DNA of 64,000 bases from positions 1-64,000 of the forward strand of contig CANRNE010000005.1 of NCBI GenBank assembly GCA_947631925.1, read 5' to 3'. Below the pieces are notes generated by a model that saw nothing but the letters and a program-made list of their open reading frames with translations, did no database searches and was not told the DNA's origin. Position numbers and translations under genes: made by a program. Shown in pieces: positions 16,975 through 25,165 of this stretch (position 1 is the stretch's first letter; each line of letters begins with the position of its first letter). Origin of the DNA: an uncultured Clostridia bacterium. Lineage in GTDB: Bacteria > Bacillota > Clostridia > Christensenellales > Borkfalkiaceae.

Positions 16975-19900
16975 ATGAAAAAGAGACTTATTTTGTTGTT
17001 TGCTGCACTCACATCTCTGCTCCTCGCGCTCGGCATCTGTGCCTGCGCTCCCCGGGGCGGCGCTACGCACACGCACGAATGGAGCGATTGGTACGTCGTC
17101 GAGGAAGCTGGCTGCGAAAAAGTCGGGACGGAACGGCGCGACTGCTTGGCCGAGGGGTTTGAACACTCCGAAGACCGCGGAATTTCTGCGCTCGGGCACA
17201 AGGAATACACGACGGCGGAGCCGCGTGAAGCCGACTGCGAGACCCCCGGCTGGACGAAGGGGACGGCCTGCTCGGTCTGCCATGAGGTCCTCGAGGCGTC
17301 TGTGGAGATTCCCGCACTCGGGCACAAGTACGGCAAGCCGACTTACAATGCGGAGACGCACTCCCACACCGCCATCTGCGAGCGGGACTCGAACCATGTT
17401 CTCACCGAACTGTGCGATTTCGATGAGGACGTCCATGCGGCTACCTGCACCGCAGGCGGTTATACGATTTTCACCTGCAAAAACTGCGCGGGGAGCTACC
17501 GCGGCGCGGAAACTTCTCCGCTGGAGCACAACTATGAGGGTGCGACTTGGGAGCCTACGGAAAACAGCGCCGAGACGCACACCCACGTCCGTCTCTGCAA
17601 CACCTGCGGCACGCCCGACGTGAAGGATTGCTCCTTCCAATCCACGCCGCATGACGCCACCTGCGAAGACGACGCCTATACCGAGCACGTCTGCACGGTC
17701 TGCGGCGACCGACATACGCACGTGCAGGAGGGCTCTGCGCTCGGGCATGCGTATACAATCGTAAAGCCCGATGACAAAGACCCCGAAAACCACACCCTCG
17801 TCTGTGGGCACGACGGGACGCATACGAAGACGGAGCCCTGCTCCTTCTCGCCCGTGACGACGGATGCGACTTGCACCGCTGACGCCTACACGACATATAC
17901 CTGCGCCGTCTGCAAGGACTTCCACGTCGAGACGGAGAAGGACAGCAAGCTCGGGCATGATTTCGGCGGCTACACCTACAAGGGGAAAGTCGAAGGAGTG
18001 GATACCCATGAGCACAGCTGCCTGCGCACGGGCTGCGACGTCACCGAGAGCGCACCCTGCCAACTTGTGCCGATAGAGGATGTCCATCCCTGCACGCAGC
18101 CCCAAGGCATCGACCATGTCTGCAAGGACTGCATGCACACAGAAGAGGGCGAGGACTTGCCCCTTCAGCACGTTTGGGAAGAGACCTATACCCACTCCGA
18201 GGAGAACGACGTGCATCAACACACGCGCAAGTGCACGAAGTGCCCGGAAGAGGACGTCGCACCTTGTAACTTCGAGCATGTGACGACCGACCCCACCTGC
18301 CTTGCGAAGGGCTTCACGAAGCACACCTGCTCCACTTGCGGTTTTGTCTATCAGGACAGCGAGACGGACGAACTTACGCATGTCTGGAGCGGTTATACGC
18401 ATTCCGAGGAGAACGGCGTTCACAAGCACACGCGCACCTGCCTTTTGGACTGCGGCACGGAGGAGACGGACACCTGCGATTTCACGGAGACGGTGGTGGA
18501 GCCCACCTGCGAAGATGCGGGGAAGATTCTCCACCTCTGTAAGACCTGCAATCATTCCTATGAGGAAGAGGGCGAAGAGGCCAAGGGGCATTCCTACACC
18601 GTCTGGAAGCCCAACGGCGAGGGCAAGCACAGCAGTGTCTGCGGCAACGACCCGTCCCATGTCAAAATCGACGACTGCGAATACGAGGTGGAAACAAAGC
18701 CCGCGACCTGCACCGAGGACGGCGTCATCACGCACAGCTGCGATATCTGCCACGAAGTGCACACGCACAAGGGCGGCACCGCGAAGGGGCACGTCTGGGG
18801 CAAGCCCGTCTTTGACGGCGCCACGCAGTCGCATGTCAGCCACTGCGAGAACGGCTGCGGACAGACGCAGAGCACGGCGTGCGACTTCCACGAGAGCGAA
18901 AGAAAAGAGTCCACCTGCTCCGTCCCCGGTTGGGTGCGCTACACCTGCGACGTATGCGAGGGGACGTATGAAGTCAAGATGGACAGAAAGCCGCACGAAA
19001 TGGGTGATTGGCTCATTCGGAATTTGGGCGGAGACCTCTGGCACCATTACAGAAAATGCAACAACTGCAGCTACAATGAGGGCAGGACGTGCGTCTTCTC
19101 CTACCTCTCACAGGATGTCTCCTGCGAGGAGGACGGCTTTGAGAAGATGGTCTGCTCCATCTGCGGAAACACAGTAACCATCAGCACGACGCCCGCAACG
19201 GGGCATGAATATAACGCTTGGCATCATGACGACGCCAAAAACCAAGAGGGGAAGGACACCCATACGCATGAGTGCGTCCACTGCGGAAAGACGGAGACGG
19301 AGGTCTGCAACTTCGTGCCCGTCGCGGGAACGCACGCCTGCACCCCGTCCGAGGGAGTGGATACCGTCTGCGAGCAGTGCTATCACACCAACGACGTGCC
19401 CGACCTCGACCCCGTGCATACTTGGGGCACCTACACGCACAAGGTAGTGGGCGGGGTGCATTATCATGAGCATACCTGCTCGGTCTGCTCGGAGACGGAG
19501 AGCGAGCCCTGCGAACTCGAGGTGAAGACGAACGTTCCCGATTGCTTCACGCCCGAAGAGGTCACGACGAGCTGCCCCGTCTGCAAATTCTCCGACACCG
19601 TGGTCCACGGCGAAAAGCTCGGCCACGTCTGGGAAGAGGACAGCAGCAACGCCGCGGGACATACCCATCATTGCATTCTCTGCCAAACGGTGGAGACCGC
19701 GGAGCACGACTACGAGGACAGCAATATCTGTAAATATTGCAACTACGACGGCCTCACCTATAAACTCACGAGCGGCGGAAGGTCGTACGAAGTCGTGAGC
19801 GCAAGCAAGGTTCCCCATGCGGACCGCATCGTCATCGCCGAATTCTACGGCGACGAGGGACTTCCCGTCACCGCCATCGGCGTGCATGCCTTCTTCGACC

Positions 19901-21126
19901 ACGACCTCAAGGAAGTCGTCATCCCCGCGTCGGTGCTCACCATCGACCACGGCGCCTTCCGCAGATGTTCCAATCTCGAGACGGTCACCTTTGATGAGGG
20001 AGAGGAGGATGCCGAGGACCTCTCCGGGCTCGTCAGCGTGACTTCGATGGCATTTGAGAATTGCACAAAGCTCACGGAAATTCATCTTCCCGCAAAGGTG
20101 GAGAGCATCGGCGACAGCGCCTTCGACGGCTGTACGCTGCTTGCGACGGTCACCTTCCCCGCGGACCATGCGGTCTCGATGGGCGAGAACTGCTTCCGCG
20201 GCACGGCGCTCCTCGACAGCACGAAGTGGACGGGCGACACGCTCTATCTTTGCAACCATCTCCTCGGAGTCAAGAGCACGGTGAGCGGCAACTTTACTAT
20301 CCAAGTCGGTACGCACGGCGTTGCGGCAGGCGCGTTTGCGGACTGCAATCTCATCACGGGAATCGATATCCCGAGCAGTGTCCGCATCTTCGGCAAAGAC
20401 GCATTCAAGGGCTGCATTGGACTTGAAAATGTGGAATTCGAGGGCAAGATGGCCGATTGGTTCTCCATCGTCTTCGTAAGCGACCTCTCCAGCCCCATGC
20501 ACTATGCGAGCGGACTGCACCTTGCGGATGCGGTGGGCGACATCGTCATCCCGGACGGCGTCACCTCCATCCCTGCGGGCACCTTCAAGGGAACCGCCAT
20601 CACGAGCGTGGAAATCCCCGAGGGCGTGACGAGCATCGGCGCGCATGCGTTTGAAGATTGCCTGCAGCTTGCCACCATCAAACTTGCCGACAGCGTCCGC
20701 ACCATCGGAGAGGATGCCTTCACGGGTAGTCTCTTCTATACGAGGGAAAGCAGCTGGGACAAGGACGGTGCGCTCTACATCGGAAAGCATCTCATCGAAT
20801 TCAAGCAAGGCACGACATTTGAAAATAATGCCTACACCGTGAAAGAGGGCACGCTCACCATCGGTGCGTATGCCTTCCAAGGAACGGGAATTGTCAGCGT
20901 CACACTGCCCGTCTCCCTCGTCTACATCGAAAAAGAGGCGTTCGGGAACACGAGCAGCGGTACGCTCCAATACGCCGAATTTGCGGGCGGAAATTCCGCT
21001 TATTCGGGCGGAAGCTGGTTTGGACAGGGCATCATCGGCCGTCAGCTCTCGCCGCAATCGATGGTAAGAAATCAGTTTGCAAGCCAACTTCGGTTCTATT
21101 GCAATTGTTGGAGGCGGCTCGGATAA
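16975..21126 (+). CDS. BspA-like leucine-rich-repeat surface lipoprotein with Cys-pair repeats
   Basis: 1383 aa. Signal peptide MKKRLILLFAALTSLLLALG then lipobox ICAC. Residues about 35-910 consist of some fifteen imperfect modules of about 55-65 aa with H-x-W or GH-x-Y, then C-x2-C and CDF/CxF (CSVCH, CKNC, CNTC, CTVC, CKTC and so on; about twenty C-x2-C pairs). The C-terminal third has BspA/LRR_5 repeats (AF..C..L..V.IP..V..IG..AF). Such proteins are surface adhesins or binders; ligand unknown. No clear SD before 16975. The last 30 residues (RFYCNCWRRLG end) do not look like LRR sequence and may reflect a frameshift or junction. The TIR-methyltransferase gene begins 24 nt downstream. Confidence 0.85.
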   Translation: MKKRLILLFAALTSLLLALGICACAPRGGATHTHEWSDWYVVEEAGCEKVGTERRDCLAEGFEHSEDRGISALGHKEYTTAEPREADCETPGWTKGTACSVCHEVLEASVEIPALGHKYGKPTYNAETHSHTAICERDSNHVLTELCDFDEDVHAATCTAGGYTIFTCKNCAGSYRGAETSPLEHNYEGATWEPTENSAETHTHVRLCNTCGTPDVKDCSFQSTPHDATCEDDAYTEHVCTVCGDRHTHVQEGSALGHAYTIVKPDDKDPENHTLVCGHDGTHTKTEPCSFSPVTTDATCTADAYTTYTCAVCKDFHVETEKDSKLGHDFGGYTYKGKVEGVDTHEHSCLRTGCDVTESAPCQLVPIEDVHPCTQPQGIDHVCKDCMHTEEGEDLPLQHVWEETYTHSEENDVHQHTRKCTKCPEEDVAPCNFEHVTTDPTCLAKGFTKHTCSTCGFVYQDSETDELTHVWSGYTHSEENGVHKHTRTCLLDCGTEETDTCDFTETVVEPTCEDAGKILHLCKTCNHSYEEEGEEAKGHSYTVWKPNGEGKHSSVCGNDPSHVKIDDCEYEVETKPATCTEDGVITHSCDICHEVHTHKGGTAKGHVWGKPVFDGATQSHVSHCENGCGQTQSTACDFHESERKESTCSVPGWVRYTCDVCEGTYEVKMDRKPHEMGDWLIRNLGGDLWHHYRKCNNCSYNEGRTCVFSYLSQDVSCEEDGFEKMVCSICGNTVTISTTPATGHEYNAWHHDDAKNQEGKDTHTHECVHCGKTETEVCNFVPVAGTHACTPSEGVDTVCEQCYHTNDVPDLDPVHTWGTYTHKVVGGVHYHEHTCSVCSETESEPCELEVKTNVPDCFTPEEVTTSCPVCKFSDTVVHGEKLGHVWEEDSSNAAGHTHHCILCQTVETAEHDYEDSNICKYCNYDGLTYKLTSGGRSYEVVSASKVPHADRIVIAEFYGDEGLPVTAIGVHAFFDHDLKEVVIPASVLTIDHGAFRRCSNLETVTFDEGEEDAEDLSGLVSVTSMAFENCTKLTEIHLPAKVESIGDSAFDGCTLLATVTFPADHAVSMGENCFRGTALLDSTKWTGDTLYLCNHLLGVKSTVSGNFTIQVGTHGVAAGAFADCNLITGIDIPSSVRIFGKDAFKGCIGLENVEFEGKMADWFSIVFVSDLSSPMHYASGLHLADAVGDIVIPDGVTSIPAGTFKGTAITSVEIPEGVTSIGAHAFEDCLQLATIKLADSVRTIGEDAFTGSLFYTRESSWDKDGALYIGKHLIEFKQGTTFENNAYTVKEGTLTIGAYAFQGTGIVSVTLPVSLVYIEKEAFGNTSSGTLQYAEFAGGNSAYSGGSWFGQGIIGRQLSPQSMVRNQFASQLRFYCNCWRRLG

Positions 21127-21150
21127 ATCCGAACGCCGGGGAGGGGAAGG

Positions 21151-22509
21151 ATGCCGTACGATATCTTCATATCCTTCAAAAATACCGATGCCTATGGCAG
21201 AGAGACGCGGGATGCCGCAATCGCCGAAGACCTGTTCCGTCGCCTGACGGAGCAGGGGCTCAGCGTGTTCTTCTCCAAGACCATTCTCGTCGAACAGGGC
21301 GCCGCGGCATATAAGGCCGCCATCGAGACGGCGCTCGACGAAGCGAGAGTGCTCGTCGCCGTGAGCACGGAAGTGGAATATATCAATTCCGAATGGGTGG
21401 CTTACGAGCGGGAAAGTTTCCATAACGACATCCTCTCGGGCAGGAAGAAAAACGCGTGCATCGTTCCCTACCTCCAAAATATTCACGACCTCGACGTTCC
21501 GCGGTCTCTCCGGAACTATCAGACATTCCAGATTGACGCAAGCCCCGCAAGCGACGTAGTGGACTTCATCAAGCGCTTTCTGCATGCGGGGGAGGGGAAC
21601 GGACAAGCCGTCGCCGAGGAGAGCGAACTCAGCCTCGTGACGGGGAAGCACCTCTCCACCTATTCCGCACAGACGCGGGAGGAGTTCAAACGCCTCAAAA
21701 TTCAGTCCGTAAACACGCGGGAGGCCGACTTCAACGCCCTCCGCTATGTCACGGAGCGCTTGGGGACGGACAAGGGCCTGCGCATTCTCGACATGGGCTG
21801 TGCCTACGGATTTGTCACCAAGGACCGCTTCAGCCGCTATGCGGGCGCCACCGTTCTCGGCGTCGACAGGGGGGAGGAACTCATCAATTTTGCGCGCGAG
21901 AACAATACCTTCGACGGGGCGCATTACGACGTTCTCGACCTCGAGTGCGAGGACTTCGAGGAAAAGATCGAGGCGCTGATGGAGGCATACAACATCGAAG
22001 AATTCGACATCATCTTCGCCTCTTTGGTGCTCCATCATCTCAAAAATCCGCAAAAACTTCTCCGCCGCGTGCGCAGATACCTCTCGCGGGAGGGCTTTAT
22101 CATCATCCGCGGCTCGGACGACGGCTCCATCCTCACCCACAACGACGACGGGCTCATACAGAAGATTCTCGACATTCATCTGAGCGCGGACGGCATCTCC
22201 GACCGCATGAACGGGCGCAAAATTTATTCCCAACTCATCAGTTCGGGCTATAAAAACGTCGTCATGAAGAGTTGGATTAAGGACCTCTCTGGGCTCTCCC
22301 TCGACGAGCGGAACGACGTCTTCTTCGAGCGTTTTGCCTATCGCAAGAATTACATCAAAAAGTTGGCGGACAAGGACCCGTACGACGCGAAGAAGCGCGC
22401 CGACCTCAAAAACATCACCTTTTACTTGAACGAGCTCGAGAACAAGTTCGACGACGAGACGTTCTGGTATTGCGAAGTGGACTTTGTCGGCATTGCCCAG
22501 AAGCGGTAA
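21151..22509 (+). CDS. TIR domain fused to SAM-dependent methyltransferase
   Basis: 452 aa. Residues 1-150 form a TIR domain: YDIFISFKNTD start, GLSVFFSKT box, and S80-E-W82-V-A-Y-E86, which fits the SxWCxxE pattern of NAD-cleaving TIRs with E86 as candidate catalytic glutamate. Residues about 205-330 are a class I methyltransferase: motif I ILDMGCAYGF (about 212), VLGVDRGEEL, and FDIIFASLVLHHL. The C-terminal ~120 aa are unassigned and may bind the methyl acceptor. Strong RBS (GGGGAGGGGAAGG). Cytoplasmic. TIR enzymes often serve immunity or signalling; here the partner methyltransferase is unexpected. Function not known; NADase activity is inference. Confidence 0.85.
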   Translation: MPYDIFISFKNTDAYGRETRDAAIAEDLFRRLTEQGLSVFFSKTILVEQGAAAYKAAIETALDEARVLVAVSTEVEYINSEWVAYERESFHNDILSGRKKNACIVPYLQNIHDLDVPRSLRNYQTFQIDASPASDVVDFIKRFLHAGEGNGQAVAEESELSLVTGKHLSTYSAQTREEFKRLKIQSVNTREADFNALRYVTERLGTDKGLRILDMGCAYGFVTKDRFSRYAGATVLGVDRGEELINFARENNTFDGAHYDVLDLECEDFEEKIEALMEAYNIEEFDIIFASLVLHHLKNPQKLLRRVRRYLSREGFIIIRGSDDGSILTHNDDGLIQKILDIHLSADGISDRMNGRKIYSQLISSGYKNVVMKSWIKDLSGLSLDERNDVFFERFAYRKNYIKKLADKDPYDAKKRADLKNITFYLNELENKFDDETFWYCEVDFVGIAQKR

Positions 22510-22530
22510 CGTTGGAGTGGAGGGGCTGAT

Positions 22531-23397
22531 TTGGCGGAAGATGTGGAAAAAGCAGCAGAGGACGGGCTCGCTCTGCAAATCGAAGAGGGGCTGAGAAAGC
22601 GGTTCGCGCGGCGGCTCTTCACGCCGTTTGCGCGGGCAATCGTGCAGTACAAACTGGTGGAGCCGAACGACAAAATCGCGGTCTGCATCTCGGGCGGGAA
22701 GGACAGCTTTCTCATGGCGAAGCTCTTTCAGGAGCTCAAGCGGCACGACAAATTTCCGTTCGAGCTCGTCTATCTCGTCATGGACCCCGGCTACAGCGAA
22801 GAAAACCGTGCGCGCATTCGAAAAAATGCCGAACTTCTCAACATTCCGATTGAGATTTTTGAAACGAATATCTTCGAGAGTGTCGTCCATGTGGACAAAT
22901 CTCCCTGCTACCTCTGCGCGCGCATGCGGCGGGGGAGCCTGTACCACAGGGCGCAGGAGCTGGGGTGCAACAAAATTGCGCTCGGGCACCACTTCGACGA
23001 CGTCATCGAGACCATTCTCATGGGCATGCTCTACGCGGGGCAGATGCAGACGATGATGCCGAAGCTGAGGAGCACGAATTTTGCGGGGATGCAGCTCATC
23101 CGTCCGATGTATTTCGTGCGGGAGAAGGACATTCTCGCATGGCGGGACGCGTACGGGCTCGAATTCTTGCGCTGTGCATGCAAGTTTACCGAGGCCGCCT
23201 CCTGCGGGAGTGCGGATTCCAAGCGTCAGCGCGTGAAGGAGCTGATTGCCGCGCTCAAAAAGGAGAACCCGCAAGTTGAGCAGAACATCTTCAAAAGTGT
23301 GGAAAATATCAGTTTGAACACCGTTCTCGCCTACAAGGACAAGGATGGTGTGCGGCACGCGTTTGAGGATGAATACGACCTCGATTTCGACGAATAA
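22531..23397 (+). CDS. ttcA: TtcA-family tRNA 2-thiocytidine biosynthesis PP-loop ATPase
   Basis: 288 aa, probably from TTG at 22531. N-type ATP pyrophosphatase with PP-loop CISGGKDSF, the CYLC pair (C-x2-C) for Fe-S binding, and GHHFDDVIETILMGMLY, all typical of TtcA. A later cluster CACKFTEAASC offers the third ligand. Thiolates tRNA cytidine 32 in characterised members. The Met-rich Q-M-Q-TMMPK stretch is also typical. 21 nt after the TIR-methyltransferase gene and probably co-transcribed. Confidence 0.85.
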   Translation: MAEDVEKAAEDGLALQIEEGLRKRFARRLFTPFARAIVQYKLVEPNDKIAVCISGGKDSFLMAKLFQELKRHDKFPFELVYLVMDPGYSEENRARIRKNAELLNIPIEIFETNIFESVVHVDKSPCYLCARMRRGSLYHRAQELGCNKIALGHHFDDVIETILMGMLYAGQMQTMMPKLRSTNFAGMQLIRPMYFVREKDILAWRDAYGLEFLRCACKFTEAASCGSADSKRQRVKELIAALKKENPQVEQNIFKSVENISLNTVLAYKDKDGVRHAFEDEYDLDFDE

Positions 23398-23421
23398 TCG
23401 ATACCATATTGGGGGTAATTG

Positions 23422-23916
23422 ATGAAACGCACAAAATTTTTTGTTCCGATTCCCATACTGCTCACTCTTCTTTTGAGCGGGTGCGTCTTCGATCCCTCCG
23501 AATTTTATTTCGAACGGGAGGAACTCTCGCGCGTCGTGCAGGTGCAGCTCGTCGACTATGAAAATCCCGCGCAGAAGGAGTTTTCGTCGTGGGTGCCCGA
23601 CCACATGGATGACCTCAAACCCGTCGATATCTCGAAATTCACGGTAAATAAGACCCTCGACGGGGGCAAACTGGACGACTTTTGCGACAAGCTGTGCGAA
23701 CTTCCCATACTGTATCGGTATTTTGCCTATGATTCGCCGAAGGGGGAAGCTATTCGGCTCAACTGCTCGGACGGGAATTTTTATCTCATCAACAGCGATG
23801 AAAATTCTTATATCGGCTACATCGGCAAGTACTCCGCGAGTGGCGAGGTCCTCGACTTCTACGGCTGTTTTGTCTCTGCAGAATGCACCGCAGAGCTGAT
23901 GAAATATTTCGAATAA
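23422..23916 (+). CDS. Small lipoprotein of unknown function
   Basis: 164 aa. Signal peptide with lipobox LLSGC (residue 21), then about 140 aa of mixed alpha/beta sequence without a motif I recognise (FYFEREELSRVVQVQLVDYEN). ATG 23422 is preferred to the TTG at 23419; GGGGG lies about 6-10 nt upstream. Ends in an intrinsic terminator, so it closes the transcript that includes the TIR-methyltransferase and TtcA genes. Confidence 0.7.
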   Translation: MKRTKFFVPIPILLTLLLSGCVFDPSEFYFEREELSRVVQVQLVDYENPAQKEFSSWVPDHMDDLKPVDISKFTVNKTLDGGKLDDFCDKLCELPILYRYFAYDSPKGEAIRLNCSDGNFYLINSDENSYIGYIGKYSASGEVLDFYGCFVSAECTAELMKYFE

Positions 23917-23932
23917 TCGCAAATTTTCCAAG

Positions 23933-23959
23933 AAAAAAGCGCCCGATCGGGCGCTTTTT
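23933..23959 (+). terminator. Intrinsic terminator after small lipoprotein
   Basis: A6, perfect palindrome GCGCCCGATCGGGCGC, T5. Symmetrical, so it also serves the convergent lipase gene. Confidence 0.92.
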
Positions 23960-24006
23960 CACGTTTATGACGGATTTTTTTATGATATAAAATTTGGCGA
24001 AGGCGG

Positions 24007-24795
24007 TTAAAATCCGAGGCCAATGAGCTCGTCGCAGAGGGCGAGATAGAATTCGTAGACCCGCCGACGCTGCTTCTTTTTCAGGCTGTAGCCAATTATT
24101 TCGCTGTGGGAGAGGGAGCCGTCCAAACAGTCCCCGCGGTAGTGCGCGAATTTTGCGGATTCCACGGAGACGAGCCCGTCCGTCGGCCCGTCGCCCGCAC
24201 GGCGGGAAATGAGAAGGGGGATTGACATCAAGAAATCGTCGCGGCAGCGCTCGAGCGTGGCGGAAAAGCTCTGGCAGTAGATGGGCGCGGGCACGGTGAG
24301 AGAGTCAATCTCCTCGTTGGGCGAGGTGCAGAGCTGACGGCAGACGGTGAGCGCATCGGGATGGCGGTCGCCGAAGAGACGGTACCAGAAATTCAGCCAA
24401 AACGCGATGAATTTTTTGAGAAAGGGAGGAAGTCCGAACAGCCAAGTTGCGACGTCGGACCCCTTGTGCGGGGTCGAAAGGGTGGTGAGAGAGGCGACGC
24501 GGTCCGCCATTTCCAGCCGTGAAATCATGTATTTCGCATCCAAACCGCCCTTGGAATGGGCGATGAGGTTGATTTTCTCGGCGCCTTCCTCGGCGAGGAT
24601 GCGCGCTATCTGCTCCTTCAGCTGTGCGGCATTCCCCTCGATGGTCCCGAACCCGTCGGTATCGGCAAAATAGACACGGTGACCCGCTTCGCGCAAAATC
24701 TTTCCGATTCGCCCGAAGGACCGCACGACGGCGCTCTCCTTGACGGCGACGCCGTGGATGAGCAGGATGGGGTATTTTGTCTTTCGCTCGCGCAT
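24007..24795 (-). CDS. Lipase/esterase, alpha/beta hydrolase
   Basis: 262 aa. Oxyanion-loop LLIHGV near the N-terminus and nucleophile elbow AHSKGG (S81), as in triacylglycerol lipases of the LipA type. Likely catalytic His in the C-terminal GSLSHSEIIGY segment. A hydrophobic patch FLKKFIAFWLNFWYRLF may contact lipid. No signal peptide. Substrate probably an ester or lipid; not determinable here. A promoter (TTGATT-17-TACAAT at 24805-24833) places transcription start only a few nt before the ATG, so it is probably leaderless. Confidence 0.8.
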   Translation of the reverse strand: MRERKTKYPILLIHGVAVKESAVVRSFGRIGKILREAGHRVYFADTDGFGTIEGNAAQLKEQIARILAEEGAEKINLIAHSKGGLDAKYMISRLEMADRVASLTTLSTPHKGSDVATWLFGLPPFLKKFIAFWLNFWYRLFGDRHPDALTVCRQLCTSPNEEIDSLTVPAPIYCQSFSATLERCRDDFLMSIPLLISRRAGDGPTDGLVSVESAKFAHYRGDCLDGSLSHSEIIGYSLKKKQRRRVYEFYLALCDELIGLGF

Positions 24796-24804
24796 GGCAG
24801 TTTG

Positions 24805-24833
24805 ATTGTATCACACTCTCAGCAAAAAATCAA
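24805..24833 (-). promoter_or_regulatory. Promoter of lipase gene (near-leaderless)
   Basis: Minus strand TTGATT, 17-bp spacer, TACAAT; nine nt separate the -10 box from ATG. The remaining spacer to tRNA-Leu (24834-24935) shows no gene. Confidence 0.65.
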
Positions 24834-24935
24834 GTCCGCGCGGAGAGAAAATCATGCCCGGCAATCGGGCGGGGTGGTTTATTTCGGAAAAGGACTTTCG
24901 CGGCATAAACCGTCGCGCCTTTCCGACATAAAAAT

Positions 24936-24977
24936 CAACCTAACCCAAACCACTTCATCATGGTTCGAATTAGGTTG
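24936..24977 (-). terminator. tRNA-Leu terminator
   Basis: Stem CAACCTAA/TTAGGTTG and AACCA/TGGTT with a small internal loop, followed on the minus strand by ATTTTTA. Confidence 0.75.
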
Positions 24978-24981
24978 AGGT

Positions 24982-25068
24982 TGGTGCCGGTGGTGGGGGT
25001 CGAACCCACACGGTATTGCTACCACTGGATTTTGAGTCCAGCGCGTCTGCCAATTCCACCACACCGGC
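24982..25068 (-). tRNA. tRNA-Leu (anticodon CAA), CCA encoded
   Basis: Minus strand. Acceptor GCCGGTG/CACCGGC, anticodon stem CTGGA/TCCAG with loop CTCAAAA (anticodon CAA, codon UUG), long variable arm, T arm GTGGG TTCGACC CCCAC, then A-CCA. 87 nt. Confidence 0.97.
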
Positions 25069-25083
25069 GCAGTTGCAAAAAAA

Positions 25084-25112
25084 ATTATATCCGAAATTTC
25101 AAGAAAAATCAA
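25084..25112 (-). promoter_or_regulatory. tRNA-Leu promoter
   Basis: Minus strand TTGATT, 17-bp spacer, TATAAT, about 16 nt before the tRNA. Confidence 0.75.
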
Positions 25113-25130
25113 GTGATTTTCCCGATATTC

Positions 25131-25159
25131 TTGCAAAAATTTGCAAGGCGTGTTAAAAT
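25131..25159 (+). promoter_or_regulatory. polA promoter (leaderless)
   Basis: TTGCAA, 17-bp spacer, TAAAAT ending six nt before the polA ATG, so transcription would begin at or next to the A of the start codon; no Shine-Dalgarno is present. Confidence 0.65.
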
Positions 25160-25165
25160 GTACTT

